Assembly: GCF_002865645.1 (NCBI RefSeq)
Contig: NW_020194685.1
Coordinates: forward strand, 1,502,807-1,566,806
Length of the DNA stretch: 64,000 nt
Reading direction: 5' to 3'
DNA from: Hyaloscypha bicolor E
Lineage: Eukaryota; Ascomycota; Leotiomycetes; Helotiales; Hyaloscyphaceae
Of this stretch, positions 34,829 through 46,468 are shown piece by piece (within the stretch, counting starts at the first letter, position 1; the number at the start of each line of letters is the position of its first letter). The translations under genes were made by a program, and so were the position numbers. Below the pieces are notes generated by a model. That model was not told the DNA's origin. It ran no database searches and worked only from the letters and a program-made list of their open reading frames with translations.

Positions 34829-35760
34829 TCACATCTCGTCATCTGCCATCGCATTCATGACCGCGATCCGCTCGTTAGGTGGAAGTGCAAGCACTGCAGC
34901 CTCGACCTCAGCATCATGAAAGAAGTCATTAGCGTGGACCTCGTTCAGTGCTCTCGTCAAGGCAGCAGGTGGTGCGATCTGAGAGGGTGTTGAGTTTGGG
35001 AGCCGCAGCAGGTGCGTTGACCGTGCTCTCATCGACGAGATATTTGTAGATATTCTTCTCTTCGTAAGGAGCGCCATCGAAACTACCAGCTTTGTTACAG
35101 CCTCCATGATTATTAAGAGCTGTACTACATGCTCGCCGCCAGTCTCATAAATTCGACGCACCATTACCTCGCGAGTACCGAAGAAAGCGAAGAAGTCTAG
35201 ATGAAACCTTAATATTTGCTTGTTTCCCCAATACACTTGGTCATTTTCGATATCGAAACCTTTGTCAAGGTCATTCGTAGAGTCTACTTAGTCCTAAGCC
35301 CGTTCTACTATGTAGCATCTAGCCAACACAGAGATTGCGGAATTAATGTCACCTTTGTAGTCGTCTAGTCTCTCGCAGAGACACCGTAGAGCGTTCTGAA
35401 GCCTGAGGGATCCAAGCTTGTTATCAAGATACCAACGATCAACAGTCCACTCACCATTATCAAGACTAAAGCCGTAAAGCCATTTGACAAAGCATGGTAT
35501 GATTCCGTTGAAGTTGCTATCGGTAAGACGGCTCTCGAAGACTTCAACGGGCTCGCCTAAAGCTTCGTCGGCAGTAAATACACGTCGCGTGGCGCTTTGA
35601 GAACAGAAATATCTCTCAGGCGTGAGGAAAGAGCACATGCCAAAGTTGGGGAAACAGTAATGGCTCGGTGTAAAGTGGATTCATCCCTATCTCCCTTGGT
35701 AACACATCGGGTCTGAATCATGTTTGATTCCACCAGTCTATGCCAATCATTAGCATCCAT
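34829..35760 (-). pseudogene. BTB/POZ-like gene, decayed
   Basis: A minus-strand frame at 35638-35294 reads FTADEALGEPVEVFESRLTD, then IIPCFVKWLYGF, then LDNKLGSLRLQNALRCLCER, the pattern of the second half of a fungal BTB domain with its helical follow-on. The N-terminal half (35760-35640) is in another frame, and a third frame at 35236-34829 gives a C-terminal region ending in AALTRALNEVHANDFFHDAE. Stops at 35294 and the frame changes argue for inactivation, although unrecognised introns cannot be excluded. Confidence 0.45.
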
Positions 35761-37057
35761 AACATCATTGGAAGTGAATTACATGTTTTGCCAGAAGGTC
35801 CGAGTGAAGACTCGTAGCAAGGCTATGTAGAGCCATTTTGAATGTGACTGAATAAGCGTGCTTATTGACGCCGTTGCCAAAAAGAAAGATGGTTGTTGAG
35901 ACTTCGAAGATGAGCAAGAGTGTCTTTGAAGACAAGGATGAAAGTTGAAAGCTGAAAGATCACTCTCATGTCCGGCGGAGGCTGAAGGAAGGATGATCTG
36001 TCGAACGCCAAAGCACAATGTACGAGGGAAGGGTGGAAGATTGTGTCGAACTTGGATTCGGAGATCCTCGAAAGATGACAATGGGAAGGACCGCTCAACT
36101 TGTTGTTAGCTCAAGATGTAGGCTGTTGACAAAGTTGAGACGGAAGGAAGCCGGCCATGACCTTGGCAAACCTTCTATCACGTGCTAATGCCCAAGGTTC
36201 AAAGCCCGATTCTCCTTCAAAAGACCCTCGAGATTGGCGAACAGGAACGACCCTTCCAAAGTTGATGAGAGTGGAAGGCGGCCGCCGTTGATGGAGCAAG
36301 ATGGAAGGAAGCCAAACTCCAAGTGTTGGATATTCTGAGACGTAGCACAGCAGTGGAAGTGAGACCAAAACCTGCTCGATACGTTCGGTATCGGCAATGG
36401 TGATGTTGATTTCAAGGGTTCTCCGGAAAAGGTGTAGAGTCGAAGAGGCAAAAGCTTGAAGCAGCGAGGTCGAAATCGATTGGAATGGAAGCTTCGAGGT
36501 CCTCGTGATGTTTGAAAATCAGCTTTCAAGTCAACGGTAATCTTAAAGCCACAAAAGCTTCCAATAGACTTGGGGCATCGTAAATAAGTCGGCTGGTCAG
36601 TCTCTGCTTCCAGAACAAAAAACTATGGCAGTGCAAAACGGCAGGTAAGTTGGACTCAAATACATACCACAAGCAAAAGTAGAGCCTAGCTCCATACTTC
36701 CTATACCATTCCATTTATTTCATTTACCAAATACAGACACAAACAATACGCAAGCAGCCAAAGAAAAGCTGCGGAAACCACTGATCTCCCCTAACTACGA
36801 GTACACACCCTCCACCCCTCACCACATATCTCACATCCTCACGCGTATAACCGGAAGAAAAACCAGACCAGACCAGAACGCTATGATTGTATGATGCATC
36901 ATCAAAGGGAACACCACTCATTCTCTCTCAGTCCATACTACGTATTCTACTTCTCCTCCATATATTGCTCTTCTGTGCCATATCTGCCGTGCTTCAACAC
37001 AAGCAGGCCACCCCATCCCATTCTCTGATAATTTTCGAGACCGGTTGTAGAGGGAAT
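35761..37057. other. Intergenic, no gene recognised
   Basis: Short minus-strand frames (35779-36081, 36185-36529) are Ser/Pro-rich and match nothing I know. The plus strand is rich in GGAAG/GGAAGG words. It may contain relics of a gene. Confidence 0.35.
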
Positions 37058-38182
37058 TTAAGAAGCCTTCTTCTGAGCCGGCGCACCACCGACATACCTC
37101 CCAACATCAGTAGCATCGTGGAATGACCGCGCACCCGTCTTGATACCACCCCATACATTTCTAGCTGCAGGAGGCGTAGACTCAGCACCAACGAGACTGT
37201 CGATTCTAGCCTCAAGCTGTCTGAATTGTCCTTGAACGAAAGCAGATTGAGCGTATCGTGAACGGAGGAAGGCCGTGTAGATTGCGATCAGGATCCAGGA
37301 GCCTTTGGCGAACATGATTGCGGAGAGGAAGAGGCGGCCCCACAGGAGGATTTCGAGGACGGCAACAAGACCCATGGAGGCGTCATAGTATTCCTTGACG
37401 AACTTGCCGATGGTCTCAGCGAGTGCGTTGGGCTTGTATTGCGGCTTGGCGGAGGGAGACGCGCCGGCAACTGGCGCCTGGGCAACGGGAGGTTGGATGG
37501 TGGGGATCAGGTTTGTGCGCGTGTAGGTAGCGACGTGGAAGATGGAGTAGATACCGAAGGGGAGCATGGCAAGAGGGTACTGAGGGGAGAAGAGCCAGAC
37601 GAGGGCCATAGCTGTGAGAGTGTTAGCTACAGCTTATGCCAGACAAGCAAGATGAGTAGACTGACCCAAGTATTGAACATTTTCATCAGCGGCAAGAGCA
37701 AGAACACCTCCTTGAGCCTTGCTACCAGCTCTTGAACGAGCACGGAACGCCTTGTAGACCACAATTCCGTATGTCACCGCTGCGGAGATAAAGGCAGTAC
37801 GGTAGGAGAACTGGGCCCATCGCGAGTAGTAGTTGAGTGTGATATACGACAAGGAATATCGGAAGATGCAAAACAGGAGCGACAAGTGTCTGTCAGCAGT
37901 CATTAGCAATGCTGCATGAACCCTTCATAACATGATACGCGGTAAGGAACTAGAAGCTCAACCCCGAAGCCGGGATGAGCTCAAAGCACACATTGCCAAA
38001 GCTCCACATTGTAGATCGAGGACGAGGAGGGAGAAGCACATACCCGACAAACCAAGCGACTAGAAAGAGCATTAGTATAAGCATCCACCACAGTCCTCAG
38101 ACGGGTACTCACATTGTAGAGTCTGCGCAAGCTGCAGGAGTCTTTGCTGAAGCGGCTGGTTGGCCGAAGGGAGAGGCGCCAT
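37058..38182 (-). CDS. pom33: POM33/TMEM33-family membrane protein
   Basis: Four exons join in frame: 38182-38113, 38059-38044 (a 16-nt micro-exon), 37889-37666 and 37611-37058, with GT-AG introns of 53, 154 and 54 nt, giving 287 aa. The start is the ATG of MAPLPSANQPLQQRLLQLAQ. The micro-exon supplies AWFVG, completing FAWFVGH, the conserved entry to the first membrane helix. Helices follow (TAFISAAVTYGIVVY, LAMLPFGIYSIFHVATY, VAVLEILLWGRLFLSA). The family (yeast Pom33/Per33, fission yeast Tts1, human TMEM33) sits in the ER and nuclear envelope and helps nuclear pore distribution and ER shape. The length is normal. Confidence 0.87.
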
Positions 38183-39050
38183 TGTTGATGCTGCTAAACT
38201 CGAGGTCTGCTAGCGAGAGAGGATAATCGATTGTCTATCGCAGTCGCTTCGCGGTCTGGTCTTCTTTTGCGTTATGGAAAGGTGTCGTGTGGAAAAGAAA
38301 GTTGGCGTGGTGAGCTCTGCAGGAAAATCAGAAGGCTGGCCAACAACGTCACAAGCGACCCAAGCTGACTGCTGGTAGCGGCGTGGGATTCATACTCACA
38401 AATTTTTGCAAGCACGTTTGCGGATTTGAGGATTCAGTATGAGGAAGGGAAATTCGAAATTCAATCGAAGACAGCGCAAATGTTCAATTATTCTAGTGTA
38501 GTGCTCAGCCGTCTGCCTTGATTCGGCGTTGAAAAGCCACATTGCGTTTTTGACTTCTCGTTTTAGTTTCCTTTCAAGGGAACATCGTCATCGCGGGTGG
38601 CTGGCGTCCATTCCGAGGGACCATCACATGCGAGAGGCAGCTCCACCCTGCAGGGATTCTGAAATCGAGCTGCAGAACAAAATCAAGTTCCGTCTGGACA
38701 AGGCTGTCAATATTTCGACGACGGCAGACAGGTGGAGTGTTGGCGGGCTGATTGAAAGCAAGGAGGGGGCAGAAATGGAGGGGATCAATAGATAAAGTAG
38801 AATCGAGCCCCAGGAATGAAGCTGTAAGTATAGGTTACGATAGGAGAGAATTTGATTGAATCAAAGTACTTCATTGCTTCGTTGTGGTATCATCCTGACT
38901 TAAAGCCCATAACTCCAGTATGCTCATGCATATATGCATTCCTCAGCGCCTGGAAAAAGCAGAAATGTCCGCCAACACCTCGTATGCACCGTAACACACA
39001 TTCCTGCTTTTTGAGTAAGAAAGAAAATATGTGCACTCTGTTCAGGCCGT
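38183..39050. other. Intergenic between pom33 promoter and ctk2 3' end
   Basis: No convincing gene. A plus-strand 88-aa frame at 38529-38795 lacks family resemblance. Confidence 0.45.
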
Positions 39051-40457
39051 TTAGAGACGTCTGCCACGCTTGCTTGGGTGATATCTATCCTCTCTGCTTC
39101 CAGGCCCGCCTGGGCGGTGATGATTTTGAGGAGCGCGCTCTGGCTGGATAGGCTCCTCGACCTCGACCTCGTATTCTTCGTACTCAATTCGGTGGTACTC
39201 GTTGACGACTGCACGCTCCTTCCTGGCTTGGTCCGGATCGAGCATGAATCGAGCAGTGCCATCTTGTCCAGGGCGAGGGCCAGGGCGACGCGAATCAGAA
39301 GATCTAGGACTCAGAGTGGCAGGAGATGCACCATTGGCACGGACATCAGAAGGGCTGGCAGGGGTAATCGGGGTCTTGGGAGTCTTGACGTTCGTCTTGA
39401 AGCCGTTGGTCTTCTGGTGCTCAACTTGGTGTGTGTATCTGCTCAGACCCGGAGTTTGCTCAACCTCCTGATTGAACTTTATCCGGATTTGAATGAACAA
39501 CTCGATATTGTACTTTGGACCAACTTCCGACGTTTTTTGAAAATGGGTGTAGAGGTCGAGAAGGTCGAGTACGGTTTCAACAACCTCAGCTCTGCTAGTG
39601 GACCACTTTTCATAATCCTTGATGAGACTCTTCATGATATCTTGATCATCTGCACTTTCGGTAACCAAGGTAGCAAGTTCAGTGCACGCGAAGGCCATAG
39701 TAGTAGTAACCTGCTTGAGAGGAGCGAAGGTTTTGTGCAGATCGATCATCATATCATAAGCCATTGTACTGACTTCTGTGCTGAATCCAGATGACTTGAG
39801 GAGCTTGACGAGGGTTTCGTGTGGGTGAAAGGATCGGAAGTCAAAACCTGAAGCTTCAAGGACGAGGCGCTCCAATCCAATGATAGCCTTAGATTGGCCC
39901 TCAAAGGTCTACACAGCACTTAGCTACATTCTTCACCGATATGTGGTAAACTCACAATATCATCCGGACTGAGATGATCGGCACCAGGAACTTTGATGTT
40001 ATGAGCAGCGCACAAAATATCCTTTGACTTCTTCAATGTATCCTCGATCTTGCAAGCAGTGAGTAGAGCAGCAGCCGAGGCGTCTTGAAATTGGTATTCA
40101 GTATCTTTGTGGGTGAGACGAAATTTATGGTAGTGTATAGTTGCGACGGTGAAGGTGCTAACAGGTCTATCAAAAGATCAGCACAAAACTTTGACATGGC
40201 TGGGACAAAACATACAGTGACAAAGCCTTTCTAACATCATTGATCCATTGAACACCATGTAGTCTGAAGTTGTCCTCGCGAGTTGGATTGTTGCCAATAG
40301 CTATCATGTGGGTCTGGATCTGCTGTTGGAATACAAACCGCTTGGCGACATAGATGAAGGATGGAGTAGGGCCAACAAGACTTGCGGGACCATTGCTCGT
40401 GTTTAGAGGCTCGTTGGCTTGCCCAGAGGCTGGTTGAGACTGAGCTGGAGCCATCAT
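39051..40457 (-). CDS. ctk2: CTD kinase subunit beta (cyclin, Ctk2)
   Basis: Exons 40457-40216, 40166-39956 and 39908-39051 (introns of 49 and 47 nt) give 436 aa. Translation starts at tandem ATGs (MMAPAQSQ). The cyclin box runs from about residue 45: GVQWINDVRKALSLPVSTFT, then IHYHKFRL, then ASAAALLTACKIEDTLKKSK. The second cyclin fold (LERLVLEASGFDFRSFHPHE) matches yeast Ctk2. The C-terminal third is disordered, Pro/Ser-rich, and ends RPGGPGSREDRYHPSKRGRR. Ctk2 activates the Ctk1 kinase that phosphorylates Ser2 of the RNA polymerase II CTD during elongation. Its first ATG overlaps the stop codon of the ORF at 40454-40780, an unusual arrangement for a fungal nuclear gene. Confidence 0.87.
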
Positions 40458-40780
40458 TCCCCGTCTGAACCCCAGATGAAGCCAGAAATTTCTTTGTCGG
40501 TGCGAGGTTTAGGAGTGTAGGTCTCAGGGTTATCCCCTTCTCGTTCCAGGTCCGCGATTTTGCGTTGGTAGTATGCTCTGAGCTTCTGGTGATAGGCTCT
40601 CACCCTCTCTTCCTGAGCTTTCTTGATGTAAAAAGGTTCGAGGGGGTCCTTCTGGGCTCTCTCTTGTTCGTACTCTCGTCTCAGTCTTGCCCTCTTTTCC
40701 TGGAAACGCTGGTTCTTCTCTTCTTTTTCTTCTTCTTCTTGTGGTTGGGAGATGACAATTTTGGACGACTCTACATCCAT
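40454..40780 (-). CDS. Small charged protein whose stop overlaps the ctk2 start
   Basis: 108 aa from ATG (MDVESSKIV). It is dominated by Glu/Lys/Arg helices: QEEEEKEEKNQRFQEKRARL, then YEQERAQKDPLEPFYIKKAQ, ending RTDKEISGFIWGSDGE. The sequence is too ordered to be a random frame, with a predicted long helix followed by a conserved-looking tail. The stop codon TGA shares bases with the first ATG of ctk2 (AATGATGG). No intron would fuse the two frames. It may be the first cistron of a bicistronic mRNA, or an upstream ORF controlling Ctk2. I do not recognise the family. Confidence 0.6.
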   Translation of the reverse strand: MDVESSKIVISQPQEEEEKEEKNQRFQEKRARLRREYEQERAQKDPLEPFYIKKAQEERVRAYHQKLRAYYQRKIADLEREGDNPETYTPKPRTDKEISGFIWGSDGE

Positions 40781-41065
40781 CGTGCAATGCAAGGTTGGCG
40801 GCGGCGCCGGTGGTTACTTTCGCCGACAAGCCAATGAGCGCTCGATTGAGATTTGAGATCCCATGTCGTATCGATAAGCTTTTGTTTTAGCTCCACACCT
40901 TAGTGCCAAAATCACGTGATCCAAGCAACCCCAAGTTTCATCCCTGCCAGCCTTGTCCATTTCCATCAGCACAACTCACCAATACGATATCTCCTTATCA
41001 TCATCGTCCGGAAAAGTCCCCGCTATCATCTGATTGTCACCCTTTTCCCAAGATACTTCGCCACG
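40781..41065. promoter_or_regulatory. Shared divergent promoter of ctk2 unit and ppt1
   Basis: Only 285 bp separate the outermost minus-strand ATG (40780) from the ppt1 start (41066), so both genes must use one short bidirectional promoter. It contains ATCACGTGATCC near 40912 (a CACGTG E-box, bHLH-type binding site). No TATA box is obvious. Confidence 0.45.
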
Positions 41066-42052
41066 ATGGCCAAACTCACCACAGTTCTCTCCATCCTCGC
41101 AACGTTACCCCTCATCAGCTCCTCGATTCTCCCAATAAAACATAAACAACTTCCCCTCTCAGACGACGATGACAACGACACACCTCTCCCTCTGATAATA
41201 TGGCACGGCCTGGGTGATAACTACGCAGCAGACGGCCTCGCAGAGATCGCTTCACTCGCAGAGGATGTAAATCCGGGAACTCTAACCTACATAATCCGCA
41301 TCGATGACGACGCTTCAGCAGACCGCTCTGCCACATTCTTTGGCAACCTAACCCTTCAAATCGAGAAAGTCTGCGCCGACCTAACAGCCCATCCAATCTT
41401 ATCAACAGCACCAGCAGTTGATGCTTTGGGATTCTCTCAAGGCGGACAATTTCTCAGAGGGTATATTGAAAGGTGCAACTTCCCACCGGTTCGAAGCCTT
41501 GTAACATTCGGAAGTCAGCACAACGGTATCTCAGAATTCCAGAAATGTGGCAGTACCGACTTCCTCTGCCGCGGAGCTCAAGGCCTTCTGCGGTCCAGCA
41601 CTTGGTCTGCTTTCGTCCAATCGCGCTTGGTTCCTGCACAGTACTTCCGCGATCCAAATCAATACGAACAATATCTTGAGTTTTCGAACTTCTTAGCAGA
41701 TATCAACAATGAACGAGAAGTCAAGAATCAAACTTACAAGGAAAACTTGGAGAAGCTGGAGAGGTTCGTGATGTATGTGTTCGAGGACGATGAGACGGTT
41801 ATACCGAAGGAGACCAGCTGGTTTGCAGAGGTCAACGGTACGGATGTGACGCTGTTGAGGGATAGGGCGATTTATAAAGAAGACTGGCTTGGGTTGAAGA
41901 CGCTGGATAAGAAGGGTGCGTTGAAGTTTGAGATGACGGCGGGAGGACATATGAGTTTGAGTGACAACTTGTTGAAGAAGGTCTTTTCAGACAACTACGG
42001 ACCATACGGTAGGAAACTTGGGGGAAGTGAGCAAAGCAAGGAGGACTTGTAG
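41066..42052 (+). CDS. ppt1: Palmitoyl-protein thioesterase (PPT1 family)
   Basis: A single exon of 328 aa. The ATG at 41066 gives a signal peptide (TTVLSILATLPLISSS) directly followed by the mature enzyme; an in-frame upstream extension to 40916 would bury it. Alpha/beta-hydrolase features: LPLIIWHGLGDNY (oxyanion region), nucleophile Ser in GFSQGGQFLRGYIERCN, FGSQHNGI, the catalytic Asp in FEDDETVIP, and the catalytic His in AGGHMSLSD. The enzyme removes thioester-linked fatty acids from S-acylated proteins in the lysosome or vacuole. All three catalytic residues and the length are as in the family. Confidence 0.94.
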   Translation: MAKLTTVLSILATLPLISSSILPIKHKQLPLSDDDDNDTPLPLIIWHGLGDNYAADGLAEIASLAEDVNPGTLTYIIRIDDDASADRSATFFGNLTLQIEKVCADLTAHPILSTAPAVDALGFSQGGQFLRGYIERCNFPPVRSLVTFGSQHNGISEFQKCGSTDFLCRGAQGLLRSSTWSAFVQSRLVPAQYFRDPNQYEQYLEFSNFLADINNEREVKNQTYKENLEKLERFVMYVFEDDETVIPKETSWFAEVNGTDVTLLRDRAIYKEDWLGLKTLDKKGALKFEMTAGGHMSLSDNLLKKVFSDNYGPYGRKLGGSEQSKEDL

Positions 42053-42305
42053 GATATGATTATGTTGTACGCCACTTGGAGTTATGAGAACAACGGAATC
42101 GATTATTTTTGCTCTTTTGTCATGAAGCTTCATACCTCTTGTATTTAAAGTATTTCACATTCAGATTCTAGAGTAGTCATTTGCATGCTCATCCAGGATG
42201 TACAATAACACTACGATTTTGAAAGTAGCACCTCAGTAACCACGAACCATTTTACCAGTCCATACTCCTTAGACGCCAAGCAACATATCTCATAAACCAA
42301 GTACT

Positions 42306-43552
42306 TCACACCGCAATCTCCTTCGGCTTTTTGCTCTTTTTCGAAGCCTTGGGAATGAAGCTGTCGGCATCTTCATCCACCATCGCCTCCAACTTCTGCA
42401 ATCGTAGCTTCTCCTTTCTAGCCTTGATCTCTTCATCCAACTTATCATCGTTGCTCTCCAACAATTTCTGCTTTTTGCCCTTCTCGCCCTCGACTTCCCC
42501 GTTCACAAGCGCTCTTCCTTTCCTCTTCTTGCTGACCTTCGCCTCCTCAATCGTTTTCACCTCCTCCTCTCCTAGCACATCTCCCTCATCAACCCACATC
42601 TCACTTGCCAACCAAATGGGCAGCGCTGCCGTCTCTGCACCCTTTACATGAAACGCTTTAACCCCTCTCCACTTCTTCGGCACAAACTTCTCCACAAGTA
42701 CCTCAACCACAGCCTCAATATTCTCCGCCAGCTTCTCCGCACTCCAGTTCGAATATCCTACTCTAATCGAGGTCTGCGTAGACGGCGAAAGGTGTACGTA
42801 AGTGCACTGAATTGCCTTCTCAATCGCAGCAGCAATAGTTTTCGGCTGGGCTGCTCCTCTGGTCTCCCCCTTTTCCCCCTCCGTTCTAGTAATCCTCTTC
42901 CCCTCCGCATTAGCAAGTGCGGGTTGAATAGAAACAGGAATCGGTCGCTTTATAGTATTTCCATAGAACGTCTTTCCCAGTAACTGCGGTAACCGAGTCA
43001 CGATCCTGTCATCAGCAAGGAAGATATCATGTTCCGCATACAGCTTGCGCTGTGCCTCATACTGCGTCCATTTATTCTGAATCTTTTTGACTCCGACGAC
43101 CTTGCTGATTCTTTTCGAGAGAGCGGCAGGGAAGGCGGGGGAGGCGACGAGGTCTTTGTAAATTCGTTGCGGGTCGGCGGTTATGAGGCAGATTGTGGTG
43201 TTGGCTGAGGAGTTGAGCGGGTGTGGGAGAGGGATCTTGGAGGGCTTGAGGCGTTTTTGATCGACGATGTGCTTTTTGGTTGTGAGGACGAGCCAGATTG
43301 GTGGAGAGGTTGAGTCTTCGTCTCCTTCGGAGTCGTCGTCGTCCTTGATTAGACTCTTTTTCCCGGTCGCCTTTGTTTTTTCTTTCTCGGAAGATTTGAT
43401 GTGCTTTAGAAGAGCTTGCGAGGCTTTGAGGGTCTGCAAAATTGTGAGTATTACAGCTTGATTTGTGTGAGTGCACATACCTGCTCGTGGTTGAGCTGAT
43501 AAGGCGAACCATTCTCCACCCTCACAGTCAACGCAGTTGAAGTCGGTGACAT
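42306..43552 (-). CDS. cic1: Ribosomal L1-domain protein, Cic1/Utp30-like
   Basis: Exons 43552-43481 and 43433-42306, separated by a 47-nt intron, give 399 aa. The L1 domain (about residues 25-290) carries ICLITADPQRIYKDLVASPA, ALSKRISKVVGVKKIQ, YEAQRKLYAEHDIFLADDRI and LPQLLGKTFY, typical of Cic1/Nsa3 and RSL1D1. An acidic loop (DDDDSEGDEDS) sits inside, and the C-terminal tail is basic with nuclear/nucleolar character (KKRKGRALVNG, KKSKKPKEIAV). Fungal orthologues act in 60S pre-ribosome assembly in the nucleolus; Cic1 is also reported to associate with the proteasome. Distinguishing Cic1 from Utp30 needs a tree; the length favours Cic1. Confidence 0.82.
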
Positions 43553-44855
43553 GATGGCAATTTTAGGATTGAGAAACCCAATTACGCAATCATAAATCTA
43601 AGGAGGATTTTGAGTACGACGTTGTTACATGGATTGCAATCGCAGTTGGTCTTCTCGATTGTCCCGCAAAATAGTTTTCGATATCGAGATTTTTTGGGAG
43701 GTCGGCAACCTTTCCACAAAGTTCCGACATTGCGCCTTACCCGTTTTAGTTCTAGCATTTCAAAGGTCTAGATGTCACGACAAGGCTGGCTCACAAATTC
43801 AAACTTCACTCTCTACTTTTTAATATGAGGCTAGAAAATGGAATCGATTGGCTTTCCTAATTAAATTGGACTTCCTGAACAATGAACTAACACGTAATGC
43901 GTAAGTCCAAAGCCGAGAACACGGTTATGCTTCACTTTCTGTCACACCGCTTTCACTTACATGTAGAATGCAGGATCTTACTAATTTCTGCGGAAGAGGT
44001 CCCATTTTACGGAAAGAACTAGATAGTTCCTGCTTGCTGAGTGGGCCAGTGAAAATCAATGAGCCGAGGACTGAACAATCCGCTGCTGTACGAGACCCGA
44101 TTTGTCTCATCGGCGCGTAGGATCCTGTATGCTTCACGTCTCTAGCGTGCGCAGCGCGATGAGGAGGCTGGGATAAAGGCCGAGGGTCAGCGGCCGAGGC
44201 ACGCGACTGAGCAATCAAAACGCAATTGATGCTGACTTGGGATTTGAAGAATACACGGGCTATACTTTGCCAACACGTCGAAAGTCAGATTTCATAAGAA
44301 GGTTTTAATGTGAAATTCTCTCAGTTGTCAAAAGGTTCTTCTTTGATATGCACGTCATATCCTTGTACCTTCGGGCAGAAAAGGCTCCCGTAGAAAGTTG
44401 ACATGGGATGAGAACTACCAAGAAGTTCTACAGAAACTGAGGAATTAAAATTTTTATGGAAGAAATTTGAAAATAGTAAAGAGAAATAGATAAAGTTCTG
44501 ATTTTTCTGCATAATTAATGCCCAGAAAATGCAAAGGAGTCTCATGAACATGCACGACTGGTCGGACATTTCATATCCCAAGCGAATCTTGAACGCGCTA
44601 GTCTTCGTCTCTCGCGTTCCTAGCAAGAGACCCAATCTTCCTGATCTGCCAAAAGTCGACCGTGTTCGTGACCTTCAAAAGTCAACTTCCTCCCACTTTT
44701 CTTCGTCACGCCCGTACTTCTTCGTGATTTCTGCTTTTCATAATTCCTTCTACGGCAGACAATTCCTCCAATATCAACCGTGGTGTCAGTCGCGTCCAGG
44801 CGCGGTCTGATATCACGTTGAAAAGTCTTCCTCTGCTACACAAAACCTTTGGTAG
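43553..44855. other. Divergent intergenic region; possible MBF-type sites upstream of the FHA gene
   Basis: No gene supported. Upstream of 44856 two ACGCGA cores occur on the minus strand (as TCGCGT at about 44608 and 44790), resembling MCB elements bound by MBF/SBF at G1/S. This would fit a Tos4/Plm2-type gene, which is cell-cycle regulated in yeast; the link is inferred. Confidence 0.35.
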
Positions 44856-46468
44856 ATGTCTGCCATGATGGACTCCACTCCAAGCAAGATCAATGCCCAG
44901 CCAAGTCTTCCATCGACTGCAGGTGTAAAGCGTCCAGCACCGACTCTGCTGCCCGCGTTCGAGCCACACTCGTCCTCCCCAGGTTTTCCCCGGCCACAGA
45001 AGAGACAAGCTCGATCTTCCCCGTCCGAACGCGAAAATGCTTACCAAAAGTACCCCACACCAATCCCGACCTCTACGACAGGTATTCTCTCCTCTTCACC
45101 GCCGCAAATCACTACGAGACCTGGGTTGCAAAGAACTCAATCCTCGGTCTCAGAGCGCGCTCCTCTCTCAGCCGTACCCTCAATTATCCTTCCCGAGAAT
45201 GGTGAAATACTTCGCATGGGTAGATCGAGCAATTCTTCACACTACCAATTATCTGCCAACCGTCTTATATCTCGTGTTCATGTCGAAGCTCGGTATATTG
45301 CCGCGACTGTTCCTCTCGAACCCAACAAGGTGGAGATTAAGTGCAAAGGCTGGAATGGCGTGAAGCTGCATAGTCAAGGTCGGACATGGGAGTTGGCGAA
45401 GGAGGACACGTTCACATCGGAGACTGAATTTGCTGAGGTTATGTTGGATGTGCAAGATGCTCGGGTCTTGATCAAATGGCCGTCCAGAGATCGGAAGGAT
45501 TCGGTTGGAGAGCAGACAGATTCTTCTTGGGACGATGAAAACTCGCCAAGTCGTCGTATAGCTGCTGTTATCAGTGCTCGTAAGCAAGTGATGGAGTCAA
45601 GCCCGTTGCGTCGCCATTCAACTCGCATTACGTCTCCAGTCTCCCCAACTCCGGCAGGGCCCGGAAAGTCTGTGGCTGATCTGACCAAACTCTTCTCTGA
45701 TGATGCAGAGCCTGCTGTTGTCAAGGTGTATGAGGATGCACCATCTCCAGAGGGTAATGAAAATGAAATCGCTGTAGGGGAGTCGATGGTTTCGACACAA
45801 GCGGCGACATCGTTCCCTGCGCCTGTCGAGAGTCAGTCCAGTGATCTTAGCGAGGCAGAGGAGGATCCGGATGAAGAGAACGACCCCATTGTCCATTCTT
45901 TCGGCCCGTTCGGTGCTAACATCTCCTCCCGCATGGCTTCGTTCACCCACGGTGGCTCACCAGAGGTTCCCCGTGCACAATACGAACATGCTGCTTCTCC
46001 CAACCGTAGAGCTAGCTCCGAGTCCACAAGTCAGGCCGACCCTGTCCCGATTGTCAATCATGTCGTCAATCAGCTTGCCTTCTCACGCCTCTCGTCCACA
46101 CCTCTTTCAGTCATCATGAACCATCTCCCGGCAGATCTCAAAGGTGGCAGTCCTACAGTGCAAGAAAACAAAGGAATGACGAATGACGAGTTGAGAAAGT
46201 TACTAAACGCTACCGCTTGTATTGGCGAGATTCATCGTGAGGGAAAGGACGCAGCAGGCAAACCACTTGAGAGTGAGTTCTACTACGTGCCGGAAAAGGA
46301 TGATGACGCGGAGCGAAGAGCTGCTGTCGTTGATGGACTCCGAAAGCCGAGTCTCCGAAACTGCAGAAAGCAACACAAGGTACGTAACCCAAAAATACCA
46401 TATCATTAGCATTTGCCATACTAACCTGATATCAGCAATACTACTGGAAGAAACCCAAAACCCCATAA
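44856..46468 (+). CDS. FHA-domain protein, Tos4/Plm2-like
   Basis: Exon 1 (44856-46379) and exon 2 (46436-46468) join through a 56-nt intron to 518 aa ending KQHKQYYWKKPKTP. The FHA domain is at about residues 105-190, with the phosphothreonine-binding core LRMGRSS, SHYQLS and RLISRVHVEA. The N-terminal part is Ser/Pro-rich (CDK-type SP/TP sites), the middle is acidic (SDLSEAEEDPDEENDP), and a conserved C-terminal block follows (PLSVIMNHLPADLK, LLNATACIGEIHREGKDAAG). Yeast Tos4 and Plm2 are FHA proteins acting at promoters in the G1/S programme and in the replication-stress response. Start chosen: MSAMMDS; the inner Met pair is possible. Confidence 0.82.

Noticed and set aside
43925..44218. 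97-codon minus-strand ORF
   Set aside because: No domain or homologous relative; composition looks random.
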